NCBI GenBank assembly: GCA_000597885.1
Contig: CP004371.1
Coordinates: forward strand, 4,108,501 to 4,172,500
Source of the DNA: Flammeovirgaceae bacterium 311
GTDB taxonomy: Bacteria > Bacteroidota > Bacteroidia > Cytophagales > Cyclobacteriaceae
DNA length: 64,000 nt
Reading direction: 5' to 3'
The position numbers were made by a program, and so were the translations under genes. Positions 35,791 through 45,014 of the stretch are shown in pieces; position 1 is the first letter of the stretch, and the number at the start of each line of letters is the position of its first letter. The notes beneath the pieces are model-generated. The model was not told where the DNA came from, searched no databases, and saw nothing but the letters and a program-made list of their open reading frames with translations.

Positions 35791-36399
35791 TTAATCGCAA
35801 TAAGCTTCCTTATCTGAAGATAGCGCCTTTTGGTATAGCAGTTCAATCTGGCTTTTTAAATTCCGGTCTTCTGATAGTTCGGGCAGCTGGTCGATGCCAA
35901 AGAAGCCTGCATCCAGCACATCAAAACCTTTCTTTAACTCAAAAGAAGTAGCCTTGCATAAAAATGCAAGCTTGTAGATGTAGTACTGCTCCGGCGGATG
36001 GGGGTGCATTTTTTTATCAAACACAGCCAGTAATCGCTCCGGTACAACATCAATACCGGCTTCTTCCCTGCACTCTTTGATGATTACTTCTTTGGGGCTA
36101 TAGCCAATATCAGCCCAGCCGCCGGGCAAAGCCCATTTTCCATCGGCACTTTCCCGCACCATCAGTATTTTTCCATCTTCCCCCAGCACCAGGCCCCTTA
36201 CATCAACCTTTGGAGTAGGGTACTCCTTCACCACGGTAAAAGATGCTTTTAGTTCTTCTGGCTTGTTTCCGCTGATGTTGCTTAGGAGACGGTAGCTTAT
36301 GTCCTGCAGTTCCAGGTAGCGGTCTCTGTCGTATTCGTTGGTGGCATACAACAAGCCTGTGTCGGCCAGCGTTTTAAGCCTTTTTAGGTCGTTTATCAT
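35791..36399 (-). CDS. Nudix hydrolase with N-terminal helical extension
   Basis: 202 aa. Residues 1-65 form a helical N-domain as in the YjhB/ADP-ribose-type Nudix_N proteins. The Nudix box begins at GGWADIGYS and contains KECREEAGI. The middle VDVRGLVLGEDGKILMVRE supports the same group. ADP-ribose or a nucleotide sugar is a possible substrate. Confidence 0.87.
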   Translation of the reverse strand: MINDLKRLKTLADTGLLYATNEYDRDRYLELQDISYRLLSNISGNKPEELKASFTVVKEYPTPKVDVRGLVLGEDGKILMVRESADGKWALPGGWADIGYSPKEVIIKECREEAGIDVVPERLLAVFDKKMHPHPPEQYYIYKLAFLCKATSFELKKGFDVLDAGFFGIDQLPELSEDRNLKSQIELLYQKALSSDKEAYCD

Positions 36400-36465
36400 T
36401 TGTCGTTTTATACAATATCGTTGTTGTTAAGCCTGCATTCATGCTGTAAATGCCTTACAAGAGAT

Positions 36466-36735
36466 TTACTGGTTTGTTGATCGAATATAAATATTTGGGT
36501 TGGAGATTTCCATGGTCCTGTCAGGTTTAGTAAGGGGGCTGAATCCAAACTGCTCATACAGGCTGTGAGCATCTACCGTCATAAGCATCCACCGCCTTAG
36601 CCCCTGCAGTTGCGGGTAATGCATGATCTCTGCCATTAACTTTTTTCGAATATCCCAAACCCTGGTGGCTGGTGTCTATAAAGACATCAGCGATATCCGG
36701 ATCTCTCTGAACAATTTTCCGCTTTCATCAACTTA
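36466..36735 (-). pseudogene. Remnant of a GNAT acetyltransferase
   Basis: Read on the minus strand, two frames together give about 90 residues of a GNAT C-terminal half. The first is DIADVFIDTSHQGLGYSKK, whose HQGLGY corresponds to the acetyl-CoA loop. The second, LMAEIMHYPQLQG...LYEQFGFSPLTKPDRTMEI, ends at a TAA. The frame changes at the T6 run 36641-36646 (A6 in the coding sense). The N-terminal 50-60 residues are absent and a stop precedes the fragment. So the gene is both truncated and frameshifted. This explains most of the 408-bp gap. Confidence 0.75.
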
Positions 36736-36807
36736 AGCCACACCGATAAACGATGTGGCTACAAGCGTATATGAGCGAAGAACACTAAAATTTTATCAGG
36801 AAAAGTA

Positions 36808-37683
36808 TTAATTTATGGTAATGGCATAGCTGCACTCAAATTGTCCGCCGGTCATGATGTGTTCCAGACCTTCTTTCTTTCTGAAATCTTCTCCCTCTGT
36901 ATTTGCTTTATCGGTAATACCATACCAGGGTTCTATGCAGATAAAAGGGGTTTCGCCAGCTTTGGTCCAGATGCCCAGGTAGGGAAAGCCGGCAAAGTCT
37001 ACGCGTACGCTGTGGGTGTTTTTAGCACTCTTCAGGACGATGTAGTCAGACTTAACATCTTCAAAAACCAGGGCATCTTCTTTAAATAGCTCAGCCTGCA
37101 GGGGTAACTGTATCTCGCCCTGCATTACCGGGCGTCTTTCTCCGGTACGCAGCCCATGATGGAGCAGCTGGCGCTCGAGTGTTTCTGCCTTTTCAAATTC
37201 CAGATAGTAATCCTCAAATTCCTCCTCTGGTAGGAGCGGACAGCGGAATGCAGGATGGCCGCCAATAGAGAAAAACATATCGCCATCACCAATATTTTTA
37301 ACCCGGTAGGTGGTGATCAGCTTGTTTTCCACCAGGTGGTACTCCAGCAGTAACTCAAAATCAAATGGATAGTGCTCCATGGTATCCGGATCACTGGTAA
37401 GGCGGAAGAGGATACGATCAGCTCCTTCCTTTGCCGTTTGCCATGTTTTGTCCCGTGCAAAACCATGCTGGCTAAGGTGATATTCCTGGCCATCGAGCAC
37501 ATATTTATTCTGGTCGAGCCGCCCTACTATTGGGAAAAGAATGGGTGCATGCCGGCCCCAGATATCGGGATTGGCACCCCAAATGTACTCCAGCCCATTG
37601 TCTTTACGGCGAAAGCTGCAAAGCTCTGCCCCCTGTTCCTTAAAAGTGGCAACAACCAGGCTATTTTCAAGCGTGTGTAGCAT
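36808..37683 (-). CDS. Aldose 1-epimerase family protein
   Basis: 291-aa galactose-mutarotase-like beta-sandwich. Conserved features include APILFPIVGR, the acid/base His in SQHGFARDK, the second His in GGHPAFRCPL and the catalytic Glu in CIEPWYGITD. It belongs to the group often annotated as aldose-1- or hexose-6-phosphate epimerase. Sugar specificity unknown. Confidence 0.88.
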   Translation of the reverse strand: MLHTLENSLVVATFKEQGAELCSFRRKDNGLEYIWGANPDIWGRHAPILFPIVGRLDQNKYVLDGQEYHLSQHGFARDKTWQTAKEGADRILFRLTSDPDTMEHYPFDFELLLEYHLVENKLITTYRVKNIGDGDMFFSIGGHPAFRCPLLPEEEFEDYYLEFEKAETLERQLLHHGLRTGERRPVMQGEIQLPLQAELFKEDALVFEDVKSDYIVLKSAKNTHSVRVDFAGFPYLGIWTKAGETPFICIEPWYGITDKANTEGEDFRKKEGLEHIMTGGQFECSYAITIN

Positions 37684-37816
37684 ATTAAAAAATGTTATGG
37701 TGTGTATTGATGTAGAACTGCTATCAAAGATAAGGGTTTAGCGGCAGTGCTTTCAGGGGCTCTGCGCAAACGCCAGCCTGGCTTAAGTTAATCTATATTT
37801 ATAAAGTGAGCTCCAT

Positions 37817-38557
37817 TTAGGGAGTTGTTGTTTCCATCTGCATACCGGTATAGGCCATGCTTAATACCAGTGCATTATAAACACCATGCAGGGCAATGGC
37901 CCATATCAGGCCCAGCCGAACTCTTAAATACCCGAGAATAAGGCCTAATAGCAGCTGGGGCAGCACCAGCAGGGGCGCCATGAGCAGAATGCGTGCATTT
38001 AGCTGAAAGTTAATGAGGTGTACCAGTGCGAAAATAATGGCAGCACCATAAAATAACCAGCCATAGTAATTGGTGTACAGGTTTACCAGCAGTTGTTGCG
38101 CAGCATCTTTAAAAGTGAGTAGCAGAATGGTAATGAGCGCCGCAATACCAAAAACTGCATAGCCAAACAGGGGCAGCCCTGCCTGCGTAAGTGCAGTTGA
38201 CAGAAAAAAAGCAATCAGCCAGAGCGATACGTGGAAATAGATAGGATTGTAGATTAACCAAAGCCTGAAGGTAAGCTCCTCCAGTGCAGGCATTAACACG
38301 GCAGCAAGTAAAAAAACAATCAGGAAAGAAAACTCCTTCATGATATCTTCCATTGCATGCGGAAGCTCGGGTACCAGGCCTGCATCTCTTAAAGCACCCA
38401 GCAGGATCAGGACGCCAAAGCTTAATAACAGGCTAAGCCCCAGCAGGTGCAGAAATATTTGTAATGGAGCAGCGGCAACATCCTCTTCATCAGGTAAACC
38501 GGGGCGTTTCAGAAATTGTACCAGATCTTTGAACGTATCAGTAAAATGGGGAGTCAT
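37817..38557 (-). CDS. CPBP intramembrane metalloprotease
   Basis: 246 aa with about seven to eight membrane helices. The Abi/CPBP motifs are present: EELTFR (motif 1), FALVHLINF with a conserved His (motif 2) and ALHGVYNAL (motif 3). Related to Rce1-type prenyl-protein proteases and bacteriocin-immunity proteins. Role here unknown. Confidence 0.85.
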   Translation of the reverse strand: MTPHFTDTFKDLVQFLKRPGLPDEEDVAAAPLQIFLHLLGLSLLLSFGVLILLGALRDAGLVPELPHAMEDIMKEFSFLIVFLLAAVLMPALEELTFRLWLIYNPIYFHVSLWLIAFFLSTALTQAGLPLFGYAVFGIAALITILLLTFKDAAQQLLVNLYTNYYGWLFYGAAIIFALVHLINFQLNARILLMAPLLVLPQLLLGLILGYLRVRLGLIWAIALHGVYNALVLSMAYTGMQMETTTP

Positions 38558-38722
38558 GGAAGTATCAGTACAGGTATACGGTTTATAGACAGAAGAGCAT
38601 TAAAGCTATCGACTAGTGGCTGTAAAAGCTAATGATCTGCCTTATGGCGCTCATTTTCTTCTGTCTATTTATAGATTAATTTTAATGCACTCACCCTGCC
38701 TGATGTGTACACTTCTGAATCA

Positions 38723-39760
38723 TTAATGATGCTGTACGTAATTATCCCATTTTTCCAGCACATCTTTAAAATCCTGCGGCAGCTCTGACTCGAACTGAAC
38801 CCACTCTCCGCTGCGCGGATGTACAAATCCTAAAGATTTAGCATGCAGGGCCTGGCGGGGTATAATCTTAAAACAATTTTCAACAAATTGTTTGTATTTG
38901 CTGAAGGTAGTGCCCTTCAGTACCTTGTCGCCGCCATAGGTGCTATCGTTAAAGAGCGGGTGCCCCCGGTAGCTAAGGTGCGCCCGGATCTGGTGAGTGC
39001 GGCCTGTTTCCAGCTGGCATTGCAGCAAAGTTACATAGCGCAGCTGCTGCAGGGTTTTGTAGTGGGTAACAGCATGGCGGCCGTAGCCTTCGCCTTCGGG
39101 GTAGGCCTGCACCACGCGTCTGTCTTTCTGGCTGCGGCCCAGCGGCACATCAATGGTATCGTCTTTTGGATCCGGCTCGCCCCAAACCAGCGCCAGGTAG
39201 GTGCGCTCAATGCTGTGGTCAAAAAACTGTTTGGCCAGGCTTTGCATGGCCAGCTCGCTCTTTGCAACTACCAGCAGGCCGGAGGTATCTTTATCGATAC
39301 GGTGCACCAGGCCAGGGCGCCCCTGGTTGCCGGGCAGGGTAGGCAGCTGCTGAAAGTGGTAGGTAAGGGCATTTACGAGGGTGCCGCTCCAGTTCTGGTA
39401 GGCGGGGTGTACCACCATGCCGGCATCCTTGTTCACTATCAGCAGGTCGTCGTCTTCATATACTATGTTGAGGGGTATATTTTCGGGTACTACCTCGCTA
39501 TCGCGCGGAGGCTCGGGCAGGGCTATGATAATTACATCACCGGGATGCACCCGGTAATTCGATTTGATCTTTGCATCGTTTACCTTTACAAAACCATCTG
39601 TTATAGCCTTCTGAAGCCTGTTGCGGGTAACATTTGGCAGGCGGTCCATCAGGAATTTATCCAGCCGCAGCAGGGCCTGTTTCTTATCGGCTACAATGCG
39701 GTGGTGTTCATATAGTTCGTCGTCTTCTTCCTCTTCGGGAGCTGCCTGGTAGTTCTTCAT
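38723..39760 (-). CDS. rluD: Ribosomal large-subunit pseudouridine synthase, RluA family
   Basis: 345 aa. An acidic N-terminal leader, then an S4 RNA-binding domain (about 28-90: LDKFLMDRLPNVTRNRLQKAI in parts) and the RluA catalytic domain with HRIDKDTSGLLVVA carrying the essential Asp. Also present: TGRTHQIRAHL and HPLFNDSTYGG. S4 plus RluA fits RluD (23S rRNA U1911/1915/1917), but family paralogues cannot be excluded. Confidence 0.88.
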   Translation of the reverse strand: MKNYQAAPEEEEDDELYEHHRIVADKKQALLRLDKFLMDRLPNVTRNRLQKAITDGFVKVNDAKIKSNYRVHPGDVIIIALPEPPRDSEVVPENIPLNIVYEDDDLLIVNKDAGMVVHPAYQNWSGTLVNALTYHFQQLPTLPGNQGRPGLVHRIDKDTSGLLVVAKSELAMQSLAKQFFDHSIERTYLALVWGEPDPKDDTIDVPLGRSQKDRRVVQAYPEGEGYGRHAVTHYKTLQQLRYVTLLQCQLETGRTHQIRAHLSYRGHPLFNDSTYGGDKVLKGTTFSKYKQFVENCFKIIPRQALHAKSLGFVHPRSGEWVQFESELPQDFKDVLEKWDNYVQHH

Positions 39761-39839
39761 GCTGCAAAGATAAAGGAAATGTTATACTTAAATTTGCAGG
39801 AGGCCAATACTAAACTCCGGATATGGTATTTTTATAGGA

Positions 39840-40763
39840 ATGATACCCCCTAATCTGTCTCCGACTCCCATTCAGCCCATCAAGGATCCTCGTTTAGAGG
39901 CTGCAAAGGTAAGGCTTGCCATTAAGCGCGATGATCTGATCCATTCACAGATCAGCGGTAATAAATGGCGTAAGCTTAAATACAACCTGCAGGCCGCCCG
40001 GGAACAGGGGCAGCAGGCACTACTCACTTTTGGCGGGGCTTATTCAAACCACATTGCTGCAACCGCTGCTGCTGGTAAGGAATTTGGCTTTCGCACCATT
40101 GGGCTGATCAGGGGAGAAGAATACCTTCCGCTTAACCCGACCCTGCAGTTTGCAAAGGAGCAGGGTATGGAATTACATTACCTGAACCGGCAGGATTACC
40201 GGCAGAAGGAGGAGGCGGAAACCCTGCAGGAGCTGCAGCAGCGTTTTGGCCCATTTTATTATGTACCCGAAGGCGGGAGCAATGCCCTGGCAGTAAAGGG
40301 CAGCGCCGAGCTGGTGGCAGAGCTGGAGGTGCAGCAGTACGATTTTATTGCTGTTGCCTGTGGCACCGGGGGTACGCTGGCGGGTATTGTAGCGGGGCTG
40401 AACCGCCACAGGCAGGCGCTGGGTTTTCCCGTACTGAAGGGCGGTAGTTTTATGAAAGCCGAGGTAGACAAGCTTACCCAGGCCTATAACGGAGAAGTTT
40501 ACCACAACTACCAGCTTATAACCGACTACCACTTTGGCGGCTACGCCAAATGGACACCCGAGCTCACCAGGTTTATCAATGGCTTTAGCAGCGGACATGG
40601 CGTTCCGCTGGACCCCATCTATACAGGAAAGCTGCTGTACGGCATATTTGACCTGGTGCAGAAAGGCTGGTTTAAACCCGGTACCCGTTTGCTGGCCATT
40701 CATACCGGGGGGCTGCAGGGTATAAAAGGATTTAACGAACGTTTTGGAGATCTGATTGTATAA
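39840..40763 (+). CDS. PLP-dependent ACC deaminase / D-cysteine desulfhydrase family enzyme
   Basis: 307 aa. N-terminal VRLAIKRDDLIHSQISGNKWRK contains the PLP-binding Lys (GNKWRKLKY), followed by TFGGAYSNHIAATAAA and the phosphate loop CGTGGTLAGI. The fold is tryptophan-synthase-beta-like. Whether it uses ACC or D-cysteine cannot be told; D-cysteine desulfhydrase is more common in non-plant-associated bacteria. Confidence 0.87.
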   Translation: MIPPNLSPTPIQPIKDPRLEAAKVRLAIKRDDLIHSQISGNKWRKLKYNLQAAREQGQQALLTFGGAYSNHIAATAAAGKEFGFRTIGLIRGEEYLPLNPTLQFAKEQGMELHYLNRQDYRQKEEAETLQELQQRFGPFYYVPEGGSNALAVKGSAELVAELEVQQYDFIAVACGTGGTLAGIVAGLNRHRQALGFPVLKGGSFMKAEVDKLTQAYNGEVYHNYQLITDYHFGGYAKWTPELTRFINGFSSGHGVPLDPIYTGKLLYGIFDLVQKGWFKPGTRLLAIHTGGLQGIKGFNERFGDLIV

Positions 40764-40765
40764 AG

Positions 40766-40797
40766 GAAAAGCCGCCCCTGTAGCAGGAGCGGCTTTA
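40766..40797. terminator. Bidirectional terminator
   Basis: Imperfect 13-bp stem (40767-40780 with 40784-40796), loop TAG, with an A-run on the left and TTT on the right. It serves the two converging genes. Confidence 0.65.
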
Positions 40798-40848
40798 GTA
40801 TATACATCATTTGATTTGTTCAATCAGTGCATTTTCATGCATGACCTA

Positions 40849-43800
40849 TCATTCTTTGCTGATTTTAAGGGTTTGCTGCTGGTATTCTCCCTGCAGCCTT
40901 AGCAGGTACACACCCTGGCGTAGCTGCTGCAGGTCTACCTGCAGTTCTCCTGAATGCATATCTGCTCTGTGCGCTGCTTTATATACGAGTACACCAGCAA
41001 CTGAATACACCTCCACCTGCAGGCTTTCATCGCCAAAGCTGCTCGTCTGGATGGTAAGCACATCCTTTACAGGATTAGGATAGAAGCTAAGCGGCTGCAT
41101 GGACATTTCCTCATCTTCCAGTGCTTCATAGAAGAAGTTAGGATCAAAGCCCTTGGCAGTAGTTCTGGAGTTGGTAGGCATCTCCTCAAAGAGCTCTCTG
41201 CAGGTAATGATGCCATCTACATCATAGCCATTGCCACTGCGGTTGAAGTTTGCAGGATCAGATGTATCGGTAATTTTGATGTAGCGCACGTAAGGCAGCA
41301 TATCTTTTCCTGTTACAGGACTGATGTCTACCTTGACGTTGCGGCAGAAGTTACCCGGCACCTGCACCCAGTCTTCGCCATTAGCAGATACGTGCATCAT
41401 CATGGTCTCCAGAGTACCGGCACCTTTGCCATCGTAGCAGGGTCTGTTGGCCCAGCCCCAGGTAGTTTCCACCACCATCAGGTCGGGGGCGGTAGTGCCA
41501 TCATCGTAAAGATTAGCGCCCAGCTCCAGTACCAGTTCTCCGCCAAAGCCAAGAGAAACAAAGCTGTGGGTTTTATCTTCCTGTGGCGCACCCAGGGCAC
41601 GTAAAGGAATACTGCGCAGAGGATCTATTACACCCCTTTTATCAGCACGAGGACCTTGTGTAAAGGATATCACCCTGGTAGCATAACAGCTGTTGTCTGT
41701 TTCGTCTGCCATACCATCGCAGTTGTTGTCCTTACCATCGGCCAGTTCAGGGGCTTCAGGATAAACTGTTGCATCCGCATCATTGCAGTCGCCACCTTTG
41801 CTTACATAGCCTTCAGGCTGCCAGCAGGCGGTAACCATTGTATTGTCTGCGCCAAAACCATCACCATCGGCATCGGCATACCAAGCTCTGTTGGTGCAGT
41901 TGCCTACCCGTATTTGCAGCTCCAGGGTATCCCACTTTGCCCAGAATGTTCTGGCGCGCACCTGTGCTTTGTAAGTGCCGAAGCTTCTGGCGGGTGGCGT
42001 TCCCCACACCCGAATAGCATTGGGAACCTCCCTGCCATCTACAGAAACTAACGCTGCCTGTAGCCACGAAGGAGCACCTTCCAGTAGTGATACCTCGTCC
42101 AGCTGGTGCCAGTCGCTGTTAGAAATAGGGATGATCACCTCAAATGGCTGCTGTGTACCCACTACTACCGGGGGCACTGCTTGTAACGCAAAAGGAAGGT
42201 CTACCACAACTGGCAGAAAGCCCCATACAGAATTGCCATGCTGATCTGTTGCAGAGAAGAAGAAGTAGATTTCACCCAAATGCTCCCGTGTAGGGGTCCA
42301 GTTCATGTGCAGCGAAGCCGTATCTGCAGCAGTAACCGATCTGTCGGGACTGAAAGTGGCGCCTGCAAGATCTGGCAGCAGGGTGTAGGGCGGACCGCTG
42401 CTTCCGTAGTTGATCATCGCGGCAGAGTCTACGCGTAGGGTAACTACATCGCCCATGGTAGGATCTGCTACCTGAATGGTAAAATTAAACTGCCCGCCCA
42501 CCAGTATTTCCTGGCCAATATCTGAAGAAATAAAATAAGGAGCAGTGGTGTTGGTACTACCATCGTCTACCTGCCCATTACAGTTGTTGTCGATGCCGTC
42601 GCCTGGTATTTCAGGGGCATCGGGATTGATAGAGGCCTCATTATCATTGCAGTCATCATTGTTGTTGACATAGCCAGGCCAGGAGGAGCAGGTGATTTGA
42701 CGGAATGGGAAATAAGCAGATGTCTGCTGAGTACCATAGCCATCCCCATCCTCATCCATATACCAGTTTTGGTTGGTGCATTCTGCCGATACAATTACTG
42801 TGATGGTACTGCGTGTAGTTCCCCAGGGGTAGGATACACCTAATGGAATCTGATAGGTCCCTACATCGGTCATGGCTGGCATGCCGAACTCATTGTTTGT
42901 TAAAGTTAAAGTATACTCATTGTCGTCTGCTGCCCATTCAGGGGCATCAAACCAGGCATAAGCCTCTTCTTCGAAATCAGCTGTGAAAGGAATGTCGATT
43001 CTGAAGGCTTGGTCAACACCAATGACAATGGGTTCCTGGGGGGTGGAGATTTGTGTAGGAAGGTAAGGATCGCCAAAGAGATATTTTACAGTTCGTTCAC
43101 GATCACCGTCCATGGCAATGATGTCAAGCTGTAAATGCTGGGGCCGCTCCATATTGGGCTTCCAGCGCACTTCTATCTGCAGTGAGCCCACACCGCGAAC
43201 AGGCAGCGAAGGAGAAAAGGTAAGCTCCCCGGGCTGATATGCATTTTTATTATATTCAATATCCAGGAGAAGGAGCTCCAACCGATCAGGATCTGTTACC
43301 TGTATGGTAAACACATGTTCCTGGCCGGCAGCATAGTAGTATTTTTCAGGATCGTAATCCAGTATAGTGATTACCGGCGCCTGGTTTTCTGCCACATCAT
43401 CATCGCATACATCGCCGATGCCATCCTCGTTTGTATCTTCCTGCTTGGGGTTATAAGTGTCAGGGCAATTGTCGTACAAATCATCTACACCATCCAAGTC
43501 TGCATCACTACCTATGGGATCAATGCCATCGCAGTTGGAGTCAATGTTGTCATAGGGATCATCTTCAGCCTCGGGATTGATGTTGGGATTGTTGTCGTTG
43601 CAGTCGTCATAGTTATCTACATAACCCTCAGGTTGTTCACAGGCTAGTATTTCATTCTGGCTACCAAAGCCGTCGCCATCCTCATCGGCAAACCAGTATT
43701 CTCCTGAGTCGGCAGGATCATTGGGGTTACAGTCAAGTTCATTCAGTGCTCCATCTCCGTCCATATCGTCATCACAGGCGTCGCCTATGCCGTCACCGTC

Positions 43801-44040
43801 CATATCCTCCTGGCCGGGGTTATAGTTGGAGGGGCAATTGTCAACTGTGTCTTCAACGCCATCCCCATCCGCATCTTCAGCAGCAAGGCTGTTTTTATTA
43901 TTTTCTGAGTAGCCCGGGGAGGTAAAAATTAGAGCCGGTGCGGCTTCTGCAGGAGTGGCTTTGACCAGATTGCTGCTCCACATGAAATAGAGCAGTAAGG
44001 TACTCCAGAGGAAGTACTTCTTGAGAGTAGATTTTTTCAT
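40849..44040 (-). CDS. Large secreted Ca/metal-binding protein with T9SS sorting domain
   Basis: 1063 aa. Signal peptide at the N-terminus. The first 160 residues after it hold thrombospondin type-3-like repeats (DGVEDTVDNCPSNYNPGQ, DMDGDGIGDACDDD). Three MopE-like metal-binding modules have the plan WYxDxDGDGxG ... DCNDxxxxxxPxAxE ... DxNCDG (near residues 115, 450 and 750). Between them lie two Ig/cadherin-like blocks. The last 80 residues, opening SFYPNPVKDVLTI, are a type A T9SS sorting domain. It is therefore exported and probably surface-attached. No enzyme domain is visible. Confidence 0.88.
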   Translation of the reverse strand: MKKSTLKKYFLWSTLLLYFMWSSNLVKATPAEAAPALIFTSPGYSENNKNSLAAEDADGDGVEDTVDNCPSNYNPGQEDMDGDGIGDACDDDMDGDGALNELDCNPNDPADSGEYWFADEDGDGFGSQNEILACEQPEGYVDNYDDCNDNNPNINPEAEDDPYDNIDSNCDGIDPIGSDADLDGVDDLYDNCPDTYNPKQEDTNEDGIGDVCDDDVAENQAPVITILDYDPEKYYYAAGQEHVFTIQVTDPDRLELLLLDIEYNKNAYQPGELTFSPSLPVRGVGSLQIEVRWKPNMERPQHLQLDIIAMDGDRERTVKYLFGDPYLPTQISTPQEPIVIGVDQAFRIDIPFTADFEEEAYAWFDAPEWAADDNEYTLTLTNNEFGMPAMTDVGTYQIPLGVSYPWGTTRSTITVIVSAECTNQNWYMDEDGDGYGTQQTSAYFPFRQITCSSWPGYVNNNDDCNDNEASINPDAPEIPGDGIDNNCNGQVDDGSTNTTAPYFISSDIGQEILVGGQFNFTIQVADPTMGDVVTLRVDSAAMINYGSSGPPYTLLPDLAGATFSPDRSVTAADTASLHMNWTPTREHLGEIYFFFSATDQHGNSVWGFLPVVVDLPFALQAVPPVVVGTQQPFEVIIPISNSDWHQLDEVSLLEGAPSWLQAALVSVDGREVPNAIRVWGTPPARSFGTYKAQVRARTFWAKWDTLELQIRVGNCTNRAWYADADGDGFGADNTMVTACWQPEGYVSKGGDCNDADATVYPEAPELADGKDNNCDGMADETDNSCYATRVISFTQGPRADKRGVIDPLRSIPLRALGAPQEDKTHSFVSLGFGGELVLELGANLYDDGTTAPDLMVVETTWGWANRPCYDGKGAGTLETMMMHVSANGEDWVQVPGNFCRNVKVDISPVTGKDMLPYVRYIKITDTSDPANFNRSGNGYDVDGIITCRELFEEMPTNSRTTAKGFDPNFFYEALEDEEMSMQPLSFYPNPVKDVLTIQTSSFGDESLQVEVYSVAGVLVYKAAHRADMHSGELQVDLQQLRQGVYLLRLQGEYQQQTLKISKE

Positions 44041-44109
44041 AGGTCTTAGGTAAAAAATGATATAAAAAGGGATATATGATCAAAAATCAAGACAGACAAA
44101 TTTATGGTA

Positions 44110-44129
44110 GCTCCATAGATTTATGGAGC
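44110..44129. repeat. 8-bp inverted repeat upstream of the T9SS cargo gene
   Basis: GCTCCATA (44110-44117), loop GATT, TATGGAGC (44122-44129). With the terminator at 44289 this is all I see in the 316-bp gap. Could be an operator or leader hairpin. Confidence 0.35.
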
Positions 44130-44288
44130 CACAATGGATCATTGTTATAAATGAAAAAATCAGAACAAACTTTAAATCTGGTGCCAGACTAACAATAAGC
44201 TGATGCTATTGCCTTGGTATACTGGCTGAATTAACAAACACTATCAAAGAGTCTGTGTTTGCTGAAATCAAAAAATTCAGCAGAAAAT

Positions 44289-44332
44289 AACAATAGCCTC
44301 TGAACGGAAATATTTCCTCAGAGGCTATTGTT
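44289..44332 (-). terminator. Terminator after YdeI-like gene
   Basis: Perfect 15-bp stem (44289-44303 with 44318-44332) around a 14-nt loop. A/T-rich flanks on both sides allow it to work on either strand. Confidence 0.75.
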
Positions 44333-44356
44333 TATTCAAATTAAAAAATGATTAAA

Positions 44357-45004
44357 CTAATATTGGTAGCGGGTCTTTTTTTCCTGTTGCAGCATTTCCA
44401 GCATTTGCTGTAGCCTGCGTTGGCGGGTTTCTTCTTTCCTGGCATCTGTTATCCAGAGCAGGTACTCTTTTCGGTGGGTGTAGGCAAGGCCATCAAAGAA
44501 AGCTCTTTCTGCAGGATGTTCATCCAGCAGGGATTGCAGGTAATCGGGTACTATCAACTCCGGTCGTTCTGATTGTTGCTCAACAGAGCTGCCATTGAGT
44601 ACACGAGGCGCTTTTCTAGTAATTTCACCTTCTGGCTTGAAGCGCAGAGCAGACCAGGTGTTGTTGATGGCAATTTGGGCCACCGCACTCCAGCCCATAG
44701 TCACAATAGGTTCCCAACCCTTATCGCGGTTGATATCAGATTTGATGTGAGATGATTTTTTGGGATAGGCGATCCAAAGCTTAGCCCCTGGCCCCAGTGA
44801 TGCCAGGGTTGTGGGTGCTAATTGTTTAAGCTCTGCCTGAGAATGTACAAAGAGTAAAAGATTATTATTGGCAGCAATCTTCTGCGGATCTGCAGCAGTA
44901 GAGATACTCATCATGCTGGCATGTAGATCGGCAGGAAGATTTAATACCACAATTTTTTCTTCTGGCTTGATAGCCAGTTTACTTTTTAAAGCTGTAGCGT
45001 CCAT
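44357..45004 (-). CDS. YdeI/OmpD-associated family protein
   Basis: 215 aa. The N-terminal half (LWIAYPKKSSHIKSDINRDKGWEPI in parts) resembles the DUF3052-like segment seen fused in some YdeI proteins. The C-terminal half has the YdeI pattern: VPDYLQSLLDEHPAERAFFDGL, THRKEYLLWITDARKEETRQRR. Function poorly known (bacteriocin/peptide resistance in some members). Ten bases separate it from the IMPase gene, so co-transcription is likely. Confidence 0.8.
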   Translation of the reverse strand: MDATALKSKLAIKPEEKIVVLNLPADLHASMMSISTAADPQKIAANNNLLLFVHSQAELKQLAPTTLASLGPGAKLWIAYPKKSSHIKSDINRDKGWEPIVTMGWSAVAQIAINNTWSALRFKPEGEITRKAPRVLNGSSVEQQSERPELIVPDYLQSLLDEHPAERAFFDGLAYTHRKEYLLWITDARKEETRQRRLQQMLEMLQQEKKTRYQY

Positions 45005-45014
45005 GCATCAGTTT

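Noticed and set aside
38843-39715. Plus-strand open frame (290 codons) opposite the RluA-family gene
   Set aside because: Shadow of a gene with clear S4 and RluA motifs.
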